A program made the position numbers and the translations under genes. This document shows positions 18,657 to 27,045 of a DNA stretch of 64,000 nt, piece after piece. Source of the stretch: an uncultured beta proteobacterium (lineage in GTDB: Bacteria; Pseudomonadota; Gammaproteobacteria; Burkholderiales; Burkholderiaceae_A). The stretch covers positions 1 through 64,000 of the forward strand of contig CACOBT010000008.1 of NCBI GenBank assembly GCA_902625535.1, in the 5' to 3' direction. Below the pieces are notes generated by a model. It searched no databases. It had not been told where the DNA came from and worked only from the letters and a program-made list of their open reading frames with translations. Position 1 is the stretch's first letter. Every line of letters begins with the position of its first letter.

Positions 18657-19817
18657 ATGAATATACATGAGTATCAAGGTAAACAAATCCTGAAACGTTA
18701 CGACGTCGATGTGCCAGTTGGGCAGACAGTTTTTAGTATTCAAGAAGGGATTGATCTTAACGAAAAGCTACCTAAATTCCCATTAGTTTTAAAGGCTCAG
18801 ATACACTCCGGAGGAAGAGGAAATGCAGGAGGGATAAAATTCGTTAACAGTCGGACCGAATATGAAAGTAGCCTTCAAGAACTATTTGAGAAAAAAATAT
18901 TTACAAAACAGAGTAGAGGCGAGGGTAGGACTTCAAGAGCCGTACTGATTGAGGAGAGATGTCAAAGTATTAGAGATTTTTACTTTGGAATTATAGTTGA
19001 CCGTAACCTTCAAAAAGTGTGTATCTTACTATCAGACAGAGGGGGGGTTAATATAGAGGAGACAGTTTATCAGAGTGAGATAAAGAAGATCTTTATAAAC
19101 TGTGATGAGGGTGTTGATGAATCCAGATTCAGTGCGGTTTTTGACCAACTGGGACTTGAGTTATTGATTAGGAAGAAGTTTTCCAATTTAATTCGTAATT
19201 TGTATAACGCTTTTTTTGAGTTGGACGCAACTATGATAGAGATTAATCCTCTTGTGCAGATTGATGAAAGTAACCTAATTGCTTTAGATTCAAAATGGAA
19301 CTTTGACCCAAATGGATTGAAGCGACAGCCGGATATACTTTCTATGCGAGATACGAAAGAGGAGGAAATATTAGAGATTGAATCGGCAAAATATAATCTT
19401 TCATACATAAAGTTAGATGGCAATATTGGTTGTATGGTTAATGGGGCTGGGTTGGCGATGGCGACAATGGATATTATCAAATTAATGGGAGGAAACCCAG
19501 CAAATTTTTTAGATGTTGGGGGAGGGGCATCTGTAGAAAAAGTTTCAAAGGCGTTTGAAATCCTAGTAAGTAATCCGACAGTTAAGGTTGTTTTGATTAA
19601 TATTTTCGGTGGAATAATGAGATGTGATTACGTCGCACAAGGGGTTGTAAATGCTCTGCAGAATATTTCCGAAAAAGTTCCAATCATTGCAAGAATAAAG
19701 GGATTTAAAGAAGATGAGGCAAAAAGAATTATCAAGGAATCTAGGTTAGCGATGATGTTTGTGGATGACTTAGAAGATGCTGTCAACGTTGCTGTTAGGC
19801 AAGCACAAGACAATTAA
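18657..19817 (+). CDS. sucC: Succinyl-CoA synthetase, beta subunit
   Basis: The ATP-grasp subunit of the TCA-cycle enzyme that converts succinyl-CoA to succinate with ATP formation. It starts with MNIHEYQGKQILKRYDV, followed by KAQIHSGGRGNAGGIK, the ATP-grasp loop LLIEERC-like region and the C-terminal FGGIMRCDYVAQG ligase domain. 386 aa is the normal length. recX followed by sucCD is an order I associate with betaproteobacteria. Confidence 0.96.
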   Translation: MNIHEYQGKQILKRYDVDVPVGQTVFSIQEGIDLNEKLPKFPLVLKAQIHSGGRGNAGGIKFVNSRTEYESSLQELFEKKIFTKQSRGEGRTSRAVLIEERCQSIRDFYFGIIVDRNLQKVCILLSDRGGVNIEETVYQSEIKKIFINCDEGVDESRFSAVFDQLGLELLIRKKFSNLIRNLYNAFFELDATMIEINPLVQIDESNLIALDSKWNFDPNGLKRQPDILSMRDTKEEEILEIESAKYNLSYIKLDGNIGCMVNGAGLAMATMDIIKLMGGNPANFLDVGGGASVEKVSKAFEILVSNPTVKVVLINIFGGIMRCDYVAQGVVNALQNISEKVPIIARIKGFKEDEAKRIIKESRLAMMFVDDLEDAVNVAVRQAQDN

Positions 19818-20699
19818 ATGGGTATCTTGCTTGATGCTAATTCTCGAGTTCTGACACAAGGTGTCACTGGAAAGGTTGGAAGTTATCATACTCTTCGTTG
19901 CCTAAACTATTGTAAAGGTAGAGATTGTTTCGTTGGAGGCGTCAATCCAAAGCGAGGAGGCGAAACATTTGAGGACATGAGAATATATTCCTCAGTTGCT
20001 GAGGCGAAGGCTGAAACTAATGCGAATGTTTCTGTGTTGTACGTTCCTCCTCTATTCGCTGCGGAAGCAATTATTGAGGCTGCGCAAGCAAAAATTAAAT
20101 TAATAGTTTGTATAACTGAGGGTATTCCGATTAATGATATGCTACGGGCTCGAACCTTCATCCGTAATAATGAACCGGACTCTATTCTTCTGGGACCGAA
20201 CTGCCCTGGATTGATTACTCCAGGCATCTTAAAGGTCGGAATAATGCCAGAAGCAATTCATACCCCTGGAAGGATAGGAATAGTTTCAAGGTCCGGGACG
20301 CTTACGTATGAAGCAGTAGCTCAAGTAACTGAAATTGGTATGGGCCAATCAACGGCAGTCGGTATCGGTGGCGACCCGATAAATGGTCTTAAACATATTG
20401 ATGTTTTAAAAATGTTTAATGCGGACGATGGCACAGATGCTGTAATAATGATAGGGGAAATCGGAGGAGATGATGAAATTGTTGCAGCGGAATGGGCAAA
20501 AGACCACATGAGAAAACCAATAATCGGATTCATTGCTGGGATGTCAGCTCCAGAGGGAAAAAGAATGGGTCATGCTGGAGCCTTAATAAGCAAAAGTAGT
20601 GAAAAGGCTGATGCGAAGCTCGGAGCAATGGAGGCCGCTGGGATTATTGTTACGAAAAATCCAGCTCGCCTCGGAATAACGCTAAAACAATCTCTATAG
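19818..20699 (+). CDS. sucD: Succinyl-CoA synthetase, alpha subunit
   Basis: The CoA-binding and phosphohistidine subunit. The catalytic histidine is His252 in KRMGHAGALIS; the CoA domain and GLGPNCPG-type loop (LLGPNCPGLITPG) are intact. The ATG immediately follows the sucC stop, giving 1:1 translational coupling. 293 aa is the standard length. Confidence 0.97.
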   Translation: MGILLDANSRVLTQGVTGKVGSYHTLRCLNYCKGRDCFVGGVNPKRGGETFEDMRIYSSVAEAKAETNANVSVLYVPPLFAAEAIIEAAQAKIKLIVCITEGIPINDMLRARTFIRNNEPDSILLGPNCPGLITPGILKVGIMPEAIHTPGRIGIVSRSGTLTYEAVAQVTEIGMGQSTAVGIGGDPINGLKHIDVLKMFNADDGTDAVIMIGEIGGDDEIVAAEWAKDHMRKPIIGFIAGMSAPEGKRMGHAGALISKSSEKADAKLGAMEAAGIIVTKNPARLGITLKQSL

Positions 20700-20712
20700 A
20701 AAGGTAGTTTTA

Positions 20713-20781
20713 ATGTTTCTAAAGATTATGTTCACTGTAGCGATTGTCGCCTTATCAATTGGCCTGTATTTAAGATATTAG
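20713..20781 (+). CDS. Possible 22-residue membrane peptide
   Basis: A short frame, MFLKIMFTVAIVALSIGLYL followed by RY, encodes a single hydrophobic span. An AAAGGTAG about ten bases upstream could be a ribosome binding site. It lies directly after sucD and runs 4 bp into the convergent panC stop. It could be real, since small transmembrane peptides are common, or chance in a 78-bp spacer. No family recognised. Confidence 0.25.
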   Translation: MFLKIMFTVAIVALSIGLYLRY

Positions 20782-21656
20782 AGACTATTATTAGAGTTGA
20801 TAATTTCAATGTTGTCGATGAGTCTTACGTTACTGAGTCTAGCGGCGGCTAAAATTATTAATTCTTTCCATTCCTTTTTCGGATAATTTGGTTGAAGAAG
20901 AACCTCTTTATTTATTATACTCACATAATCGCACTGCCATCCCCGGGAGTTCAGTCTACTTTCACCATTTCTTTCAAGTTGATTTAAAAAATTTAAGTCG
21001 AAGCGCTCCGACTCCTTACTCTGTAAAATTCTGTGCCTTATATCAATAAGTATTTCGTACATTAAATTTGCTTTTGGTCGCACGGAAGAATTTAAATGAG
21101 CGTTCCTCGAGGATAATGCTAGTCCGTCAAAGTCCCTAATCGTTTCTCCCAATACTATAACGATTCCGGTGGAAAACTGCGCGCAAAGTTTTTTAATCAT
21201 AAATGCCTGCTGATAATCTTTTTTTCCAAAAAGAGCGATATCAGGCTTTATGAGAAAAAAAAATTTCATTACAATCGTAGCAACCATAGAAAAAAAAGGC
21301 CCTCGAAATTCTCCCTCCAGATATTTAGAGATGTACCCTGGAACCTCAATGAAAAAATTTTGCTCGTTAGGGTACATCAGTTCTGCTGACGGAACGAATG
21401 CAATATCCGTTTTACTTCGCTCTAATTTTTTCAAATCATCTTCTAGAGTTCTGGGATACGATACGAAGTCAGCTTCTTCATCAAACTGAGACTGGTTCAC
21501 AAAGATAGTACATACAACGGTGTCAGCACATTCTTTTCCTTGCCTAACAAGCGACAAATGCCCGTCATGGAGATTTCCCATCGTAGGGACTAAGGCTACT
21601 TTCCCTCGATTTCTTAACTCGTGCTGCAATGTCTTTACATCAAAAATTATTTTCAT
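20778..21656 (-). CDS. panC: Pantothenate synthetase
   Basis: Joins pantoate and beta-alanine with ATP to make pantothenate. Motifs present: PTMGNLHDGHLSLV (HIGH-like), FVNQSQFDEEADFVSYPRT, ALFGKKDYQQAFMIKKL and SSRNAHLN. About 292 aa. ATG 21656 follows a GTG at 21659; either may be used. The usual partner panB is not in this cluster, so pantoate must come from a gene elsewhere or be imported. The upstream kinase gene ends 3 bp before this start. Confidence 0.94.
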   Translation of the reverse strand: MKIIFDVKTLQHELRNRGKVALVPTMGNLHDGHLSLVRQGKECADTVVCTIFVNQSQFDEEADFVSYPRTLEDDLKKLERSKTDIAFVPSAELMYPNEQNFFIEVPGYISKYLEGEFRGPFFSMVATIVMKFFFLIKPDIALFGKKDYQQAFMIKKLCAQFSTGIVIVLGETIRDFDGLALSSRNAHLNSSVRPKANLMYEILIDIRHRILQSKESERFDLNFLNQLERNGESRLNSRGWQCDYVSIINKEVLLQPNYPKKEWKELIILAAARLSNVRLIDNIEIINSNNSL

Positions 21657-21659
21657 CAC

Positions 21660-22310
21660 TTAAATTGCGTTAAAAAAAGTCCTTCGCCCTTTGAAATTAT
21701 CCAGTTGCTTAATAAGTAACTCAAAATGGCCTGCTTCACTAATCGGGTCTAAATGTGTAGTGTTAATAATTAGAACTGGTGCATATTCATAGGAATAAAA
21801 AAATCTGTTATAAGCGTTACTAAGATTAACGATGTATTCTAATGAAATATCAAGCTCCATTGCTATCCCGCGTTTTCTGATTCTTTCTATAAGCGTTTCC
21901 GGTTCTGCTTGTAAGTATATAACCAAATCGGGTTGACAAATCTGACCAGCTTGATTTTCATAGATTTTCCTATAAAGACTCATCTCTAATTCGTTCAATG
22001 TGAGCCCCGCAAAGATGGTATCTTTTTCTAACATAAAGTCAGAAATTATATTAGCCTCAAATAGATCAACCTGAGATATCTCGGTTAATTGATCAAGTCG
22101 TTGAAACAAGAAAAACAATTGTGTCGGTAAGGCATACTTCTCATTATCTGCGTAGAATTTTTTCAGATATGGATTTTCTGATGCTTTCTCAAGAACAGTT
22201 GAAAGACGATACTTTTTTGCAATCTTTTTCGTTAGTGAGGTTTTTCCGACACCAATTGGTCCCTCTATAACGATATTTTTATATTTTTTTACCCAACTTT
22301 CGCTTGTCAT
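21660..22310 (-). CDS. Deoxynucleoside kinase family protein
   Basis: A P-loop kinase of 216 residues with Walker A EGPIGVGKTSLTKK near residue 17, FLFQRLDQL, and a lid segment ERIRKRGIAMELDISLEYI that matches the deoxyadenosine/deoxyguanosine kinase group. It phosphorylates deoxynucleosides for salvage; base preference cannot be read by eye. It sits between pcnB and panC, where betaproteobacteria often have such a kinase next to folK and panB, both absent here. Confidence 0.82.
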   Translation of the reverse strand: MTSESWVKKYKNIVIEGPIGVGKTSLTKKIAKKYRLSTVLEKASENPYLKKFYADNEKYALPTQLFFLFQRLDQLTEISQVDLFEANIISDFMLEKDTIFAGLTLNELEMSLYRKIYENQAGQICQPDLVIYLQAEPETLIERIRKRGIAMELDISLEYIVNLSNAYNRFFYSYEYAPVLIINTTHLDPISEAGHFELLIKQLDNFKGRRTFFNAI

Positions 22311-22319
22311 AATTATAGG

Positions 22320-23648
22320 TTAATTGATGGAACCCTTCTTCTTTCTTTTCCGCCTTCTAACGGACTTATATATTCCAGCCTTATTCTTCATTGTACTAAG
22401 CATACAAGCTTTTTTGTTATCGGGGGATAAGGAAAATTCCTTCCACCACATCACAGATTCCATTTCTACTTCATTTAATTTCACTCTTAGTTCAAAGAGC
22501 TTTAATGCGCTAGGAAATCGCAAGTGTTTTACTAGTGAAAACGGTGATTTGCCAAAAAACTTACTAAACCGTACTTGCAGCATACATAATTCTTTAACTC
22601 CAGCAAGATGTTTTCGTTGGAAATAAAAATTCTGTGAAATATCATAAAACACTTCATTGACTGCTTTTTGCATTGCCACATACTCAGATATCTCGCTATT
22701 TAAGAAATCTGTCCTTCGTTCATTTATTTTTTCCCAAAACAGCACCGTAAAAATGAAGCTTAATGAAATTTTCTTGTTTCTATTAACCCTTTCATCTAAA
22801 TTTTTTAGAGCAGTATAGAGAAAACCATTTTTTGTTAGCGTTTTAGATCCCTTTTTTTTTTCCATAAGACAAACACCGAGATTAGGAAAAATAAAGTCTT
22901 GTAGTTCCATTTCCAGGATGTAATTAAACCCCTTGAGGGATCTCCCGCTTACGAATAATTTTAGTAGATCGTCTGATAATCGTGCTTTTGGAACGTTCTG
23001 GAGTAAATTGCCTCCTTTTTTCATCTCCTTTTTTAAATTATTTGGTATCAGTAAATTTAGTTTCGATGCTAACCGAATTATTCTGATTATTCTAATTGGA
23101 TCTTCGATAAGTCTTTTTCTACTGTTTCCTATAATTACGATTTCTCTTTTGTTAAGGTCCGAAATACCGTTATGGTAGTCGAGTACCTTTTCAGCTATCG
23201 GATCATAGTAAAGTGAATTTATCGTCAGATCTCGTCTTTCAACATCCTCCTCAATATTCCCAAAAACGTTATCTCGTAAAAGTCGGCCGTGGCGATCATA
23301 CTCATTTGCTATGTTCCGTTTCCTGAAAGTAGATACTTCTATTGTTTCGCCTCCAATATACACATGCACAATGCGAAACCTTCGCCCAATAATCCTTGCC
23401 CTATTAAATAATTCCTTTACTTCGGCTGGCTTTGCATTAGTAACAATATCGAAATCCTTAGGTTTTACATTTAATAACAAGTCTCTTACAGCGCCCCCAA
23501 CAATAAAACCATCCCATCCTGATTTCTGAAGCTTCTTTATAACGGTCATAGCTGGGTTTGAAATTGCCTTCCGTGTTAAATTGAGGGTTGAGCTTTTTAT
23601 CGCTAAAAACTCTCTTTTGTTAAAGATTGCAAAGAATTTTTTAAGCAT
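22320..23648 (-). CDS. pcnB: Poly(A) polymerase I
   Basis: Adds 3' poly(A) tails that mark RNA for decay. The nucleotidyltransferase core is visible: GFIVGGAVRDLLLNVKPKDFDIVTNA near the N-terminus, RRFRIVHVYIGGETIEVSTFR, then RRDLTINSLYYDP. The lysine/arginine-rich tail (RRRKRKKKG) is typical of PcnB rather than CCA-adding enzymes. ATG 23648 gives about 442 aa and overlaps the HAD gene stop by 8 bp; the longer upstream extension lies inside that gene and is not used. Confidence 0.92.
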   Translation of the reverse strand: MLKKFFAIFNKREFLAIKSSTLNLTRKAISNPAMTVIKKLQKSGWDGFIVGGAVRDLLLNVKPKDFDIVTNAKPAEVKELFNRARIIGRRFRIVHVYIGGETIEVSTFRKRNIANEYDRHGRLLRDNVFGNIEEDVERRDLTINSLYYDPIAEKVLDYHNGISDLNKREIVIIGNSRKRLIEDPIRIIRIIRLASKLNLLIPNNLKKEMKKGGNLLQNVPKARLSDDLLKLFVSGRSLKGFNYILEMELQDFIFPNLGVCLMEKKKGSKTLTKNGFLYTALKNLDERVNRNKKISLSFIFTVLFWEKINERRTDFLNSEISEYVAMQKAVNEVFYDISQNFYFQRKHLAGVKELCMLQVRFSKFFGKSPFSLVKHLRFPSALKLFELRVKLNEVEMESVMWWKEFSLSPDNKKACMLSTMKNKAGIYKSVRRRKRKKKGSIN

Positions 23649-24321
23649 TATCAAAAATATTGATGACTGGCCAACCTTGATTTTTTGCATGATCTGACAA
23701 AGTATCGTCTGCATTTGTTGCTACAGGATTTGTTACCACCTCCAGCAGGGGTATATCGTTTACTGAGTCGGAATAAAAAAAAGTTTTTTCGAAGTCACTT
23801 AAGGTTAACTGAAGATCTGCTAGCCATTCCTTTACCCTTGTTACTTTACCTTTCTGGAAGCTTGCAACACCGCACGAACGCCCTGTAAATTCACCTTTAC
23901 GGTCTTTTTCGACCATGGTCGCGATTAATTTATGAAATCCAAATATTTGAGCAACCGGTTCTGTAATAAATTCATTTGTCGCAGTTACTAATGCGCAAAG
24001 ATGACCTGAACTCAAATGTGAATTAACTAAATCTAAAGCTCCTTGAAAGATTATCGGTCGAATTTTTTTATTAATGAATTCCTGTCGTAAACTTAACAAG
24101 GTCGATTTTTTTATTGTCTTTAATGGCCTCAGTTGATAAGCTAAAAATTCATTTAAATTGAGGGTACCACTTTTATATTCTTCAAAAAACTTATCGCTTA
24201 ACCGTGTATTTACCTTTTCTATCTGCTTTTTCTCAACTAAAAAGTTTGTCCACAAAAGGTCACTATCTGCTGGAATTAATGTGTGATCCAAGTCAAACAA
24301 TGCTAAATTAGTATGTTCCAT
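23641..24321 (-). CDS. HAD-superfamily IB phosphatase (SerB-like)
   Basis: A 226-aa cytosolic hydrolase. HAD motif I is FDLDHTLIPADSD (nucleophile Asp at residue 10), motif II is CALVTATNEF, and motif IV is FFYSDSVNDIPLL. The IB subfamily includes phosphoserine phosphatase and related phosphomonoesterases; the substrate is unknown. The gene sits between hda and pcnB, and overlaps hda by 14 bp. Confidence 0.85.
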   Translation of the reverse strand: MEHTNLALFDLDHTLIPADSDLLWTNFLVEKKQIEKVNTRLSDKFFEEYKSGTLNLNEFLAYQLRPLKTIKKSTLLSLRQEFINKKIRPIIFQGALDLVNSHLSSGHLCALVTATNEFITEPVAQIFGFHKLIATMVEKDRKGEFTGRSCGVASFQKGKVTRVKEWLADLQLTLSDFEKTFFYSDSVNDIPLLEVVTNPVATNADDTLSDHAKNQGWPVINIFDNA

Positions 24322-25036
24322 TTTCTTCTAAAAATTCCTTAATTGACCTCAGGTTAATAGTTTTTTTTTGCTTTACTGCGACTTCATTAAGTTTATCTAG
24401 GATCAATCGTAATGTACCCAACTCACGGGGAAGATGGGTTAACATATAATTTATAAGACTATCATAGGCAGAACTGGATGCGCATTCTATCCACCCCAGG
24501 TTATGAATATGAACTCTTAAAGCGTTCTTCTTCTCTTCATCTGGCAACTCCTCTAATTTATATACCAGACCTTGCTTTAACCTGCTCACTAAGTCTTCTC
24601 TGAAGCAAAAGTCTTGAAGATCTGTTATGCTCACTTTACTTGTAAAAACGAACCTATTATTGGTCATATGTTGACCGATCAGTTCTTCAAACAACCTATT
24701 TTTTAACTTTTCGTCCGCGGCCTCAATATTGTCAAGATAAAAAAAATAATTATTTTTTTTTGGTAGCGAGTGTTTGTATTTCTCAATATCTATATACTTT
24801 GAGTTTGTGTCATTAGTCGCCTGCCAGGACCGTAGCCAAAACGTCTTGCCCGATCCTTTTCTCCCCCACAAATAAAAGGTTTTGGAGGATTGCTTTTTAA
24901 GCATGTTAAACCTTTTTAGAGCTTCCAGAGTGTTTTCATTTGTTTTTGTAATCCCTTGTTTTAATGAAAATTTTTTGGAAGTTTCCAAATTGAGAGTAAA
25001 TTGTAATAATTTATCTTTTGACTTAAATAACTGCAT
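24308..25036 (-). CDS. hda: DnaA-related regulatory inactivator Hda
   Basis: An AAA+ protein homologous to the DnaA ATPase domain that, with the beta clamp, stimulates DnaA-ATP hydrolysis after initiation. The 242 residues contain Walker A LWGRKGSGKTFWLR, a Walker B-like NNYFFYLDNIEAAD, and an arginine-rich sensor segment (REDLVSRLKQGLVYKL). The N-terminus LLQFTLNLE resembles the clamp-binding start of Hda. It is divergent from purM, with 30 bp between starts. Confidence 0.82.
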   Translation of the reverse strand: MQLFKSKDKLLQFTLNLETSKKFSLKQGITKTNENTLEALKRFNMLKKQSSKTFYLWGRKGSGKTFWLRSWQATNDTNSKYIDIEKYKHSLPKKNNYFFYLDNIEAADEKLKNRLFEELIGQHMTNNRFVFTSKVSITDLQDFCFREDLVSRLKQGLVYKLEELPDEEKKNALRVHIHNLGWIECASSSAYDSLINYMLTHLPRELGTLRLILDKLNEVAVKQKKTINLRSIKEFLEENGTY

Positions 25037-25066
25037 ATCAGTTAAACTATACCAAGTAAAATTTAG

Positions 25067-26143
25067 TTGAGCATCAACTTGAAAAAAAAAGGTATCACAT
25101 ATAAAGATGCTGGGGTAGATATATTAGCTGGGGATAGTTTAGTAAGCAAAATAAAACCTTTTGCAGAAAAAACTAAGCGTCCAGAGGTTTTAGATAGCAT
25201 TGGGGGATTTGCTGGCTTATTTGCTCTGCGAGGAGGGTATAAACACCCTACGCTAGTATCTTCGACGGATGGCGTTGGAACAAAGTTAACAATTGCCTTA
25301 AATGCTGGGCAACACTCAAGTATTGGTATCGACCTTGTTGCAATGTGCGTAAATGATATTCTGGTGGTGGGAGCTGAGCCTTTGTTTTTTTTGGACTATC
25401 TTGCGTGTGGGAAACTGTCCGTACGAACTGCTTCAGAAATTATTGAGGGAATATCTAAGGGATGTACTTTGGCCAATTGTACTTTGCTGGGGGGAGAAAC
25501 AGCAGAGATGCCAGGCATGTACGAACCTGGGGGATACGATTTGGCAGGGTTTACGGTCGGAATCGTTGAAAAAGAGAATATTATTGATGGAGCTAACGTG
25601 CGTGAGGGAGATGTTGTTTTAGGAATAACTTCAAGTGGTTTGCACAGTAATGGATATTCCTTAGTTAGATTAATACTAGAAAGGGTGTTTGGACCTAATT
25701 ATTTAGACCTAACTCTGAGTTATAAAATTGCTAGCGAGTCTGATTCATTATTTGAATTAATCATGCGACCGACTAAAATTTATGTAAATTGCATCTATCA
25801 TCTTTTAAAAGATGCATTTTCAAAGGTTCATGCAATAGCCCACATTACTGGAGGTGGGCCGATGGGAAATATTATCAGATCAATACCTCGGCAATACAAA
25901 TGTGTATTAGAAGCCTCAAATTTTCCTATTCCCCCTGTTATGGAATGGCTTAGAGAAGAGGGAAATTTAAGTAACGAAGAGTTTTTTAGAGTGTTCAACG
26001 GAGGCATTGGAATGACATTGGTAGTAGAAAAGGATGCAGTTGAACAGGTGTCATCTCTGATAAAAAAGTCGGGAGAACAAGTTGTTTATTTGGGGGTTGT
26101 AAGGTCAAGATCAGCACTTGAATCCCAGATAGAAATTAGTTGA
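25067..26143 (+). CDS. purM: Phosphoribosylaminoimidazole synthetase (AIR synthetase)
   Basis: Closes the imidazole ring in purine synthesis using ATP. The N-terminal TYKDAGVDILAGDSLV, STDGVGTKLTIA, GIDLVAMCVNDI and GGETAEMPGMY motifs are all intact in 358 residues. The start is TTG at 25067; no in-frame ATG exists near. Its last 58 bp overlap the end of miaA on the other strand. Confidence 0.96.
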   Translation: MSINLKKKGITYKDAGVDILAGDSLVSKIKPFAEKTKRPEVLDSIGGFAGLFALRGGYKHPTLVSSTDGVGTKLTIALNAGQHSSIGIDLVAMCVNDILVVGAEPLFFLDYLACGKLSVRTASEIIEGISKGCTLANCTLLGGETAEMPGMYEPGGYDLAGFTVGIVEKENIIDGANVREGDVVLGITSSGLHSNGYSLVRLILERVFGPNYLDLTLSYKIASESDSLFELIMRPTKIYVNCIYHLLKDAFSKVHAIAHITGGGPMGNIIRSIPRQYKCVLEASNFPIPPVMEWLREEGNLSNEEFFRVFNGGIGMTLVVEKDAVEQVSSLIKKSGEQVVYLGVVRSRSALESQIEIS

Positions 26144-27042
26144 GACAATGGTTTGGAATGAACTTCTATCGTTGTTAAATTCCTCAATTTCGAAAGCCAT
26201 GTTAACTGGTGTTTGGCAAGCCGGCGAGTAGCGAATTCAGTTTGGTTGATGAATTGATCAAATGTGCTTTTGCCGTCAATATAATCCATCGCCTGTCTAA
26301 CGCCGACCAGTCGTCCACAGGGATTTTTACGAGTAACACCTTCATCTTTTTTTAGCTTAGTGACTTCTTCCAACATTCCATTTTTGATCATATGGTTTAA
26401 CCTGTTTTTTATATTATCTCTTAGTATTTTCCGAGACTCGGGAATTACTGCGACGATATGTAATTTTTCATCAAGTCCTTCGTAATTCGGTAGCTTTTGC
26501 CAAGACGACAATGTCCTACCGGTATAGTGCCAAACCGACAGTTGTCGAACTATTCTTTGAGAATCATTTTTACTTATTCTATGTGCAGCATCTGGGTCAA
26601 TTTCGACAAGCTCCTCATGCATACGGTTCCAACCTAGTTTTTTGCCTATATCTTCAATCTTCGATTTTTCCTTGGAGGGAATTTCAGGAACGGTTGCAAT
26701 CCCATGAATAAGTCTTTGAAGATACATCATAGTGCCACCGACTATCAAAGGGGTACCACCTTCTCTAATTACTTTTTTGATAATTTTTTTTGTATCTCTG
26801 AGAAATCCAGCCGCAGAATATGTCTCTGTGGGATGACAAATATCTATTAAGTGGTGGGGGATTTCTTGACGATCTATTTTTGATGGCTTTGCCGATGCAA
26901 TATCTACCCCTTTATATATCTGAGCTGAATCCATACTAATGATCTCAAAGTTTTTTTGTTTTTTTGTTCTGCAGAGATGCATAGCTAGTTCCGACTTTCC
27001 ACTCGCGGTTGGTCCTGTTATACATAAAATTTTATCTAACAT
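26086..27042 (-). CDS. miaA: tRNA dimethylallyltransferase
   Basis: Adds the dimethylallyl group to A37 of tRNAs that read UNN codons. The P-loop GPTASGKSELA lies at residues 9-19, followed by SMDSAQIYKGVDIASAKPS, PHHLIDI, and the GTMMYLQRL segment. 318 aa is normal. The gene lies 3 bp after mutL and the pair is a classic operon. The C-terminus is antisense to purM for 58 bp. Confidence 0.96.
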   Translation of the reverse strand: MLDKILCITGPTASGKSELAMHLCRTKKQKNFEIISMDSAQIYKGVDIASAKPSKIDRQEIPHHLIDICHPTETYSAAGFLRDTKKIIKKVIREGGTPLIVGGTMMYLQRLIHGIATVPEIPSKEKSKIEDIGKKLGWNRMHEELVEIDPDAAHRISKNDSQRIVRQLSVWHYTGRTLSSWQKLPNYEGLDEKLHIVAVIPESRKILRDNIKNRLNHMIKNGMLEEVTKLKKDEGVTRKNPCGRLVGVRQAMDYIDGKSTFDQFINQTEFATRRLAKHQLTWLSKLRNLTTIEVHSKPLSQLISIWDSSADLDLTTPK

Positions 27043-27045
27043 TAT

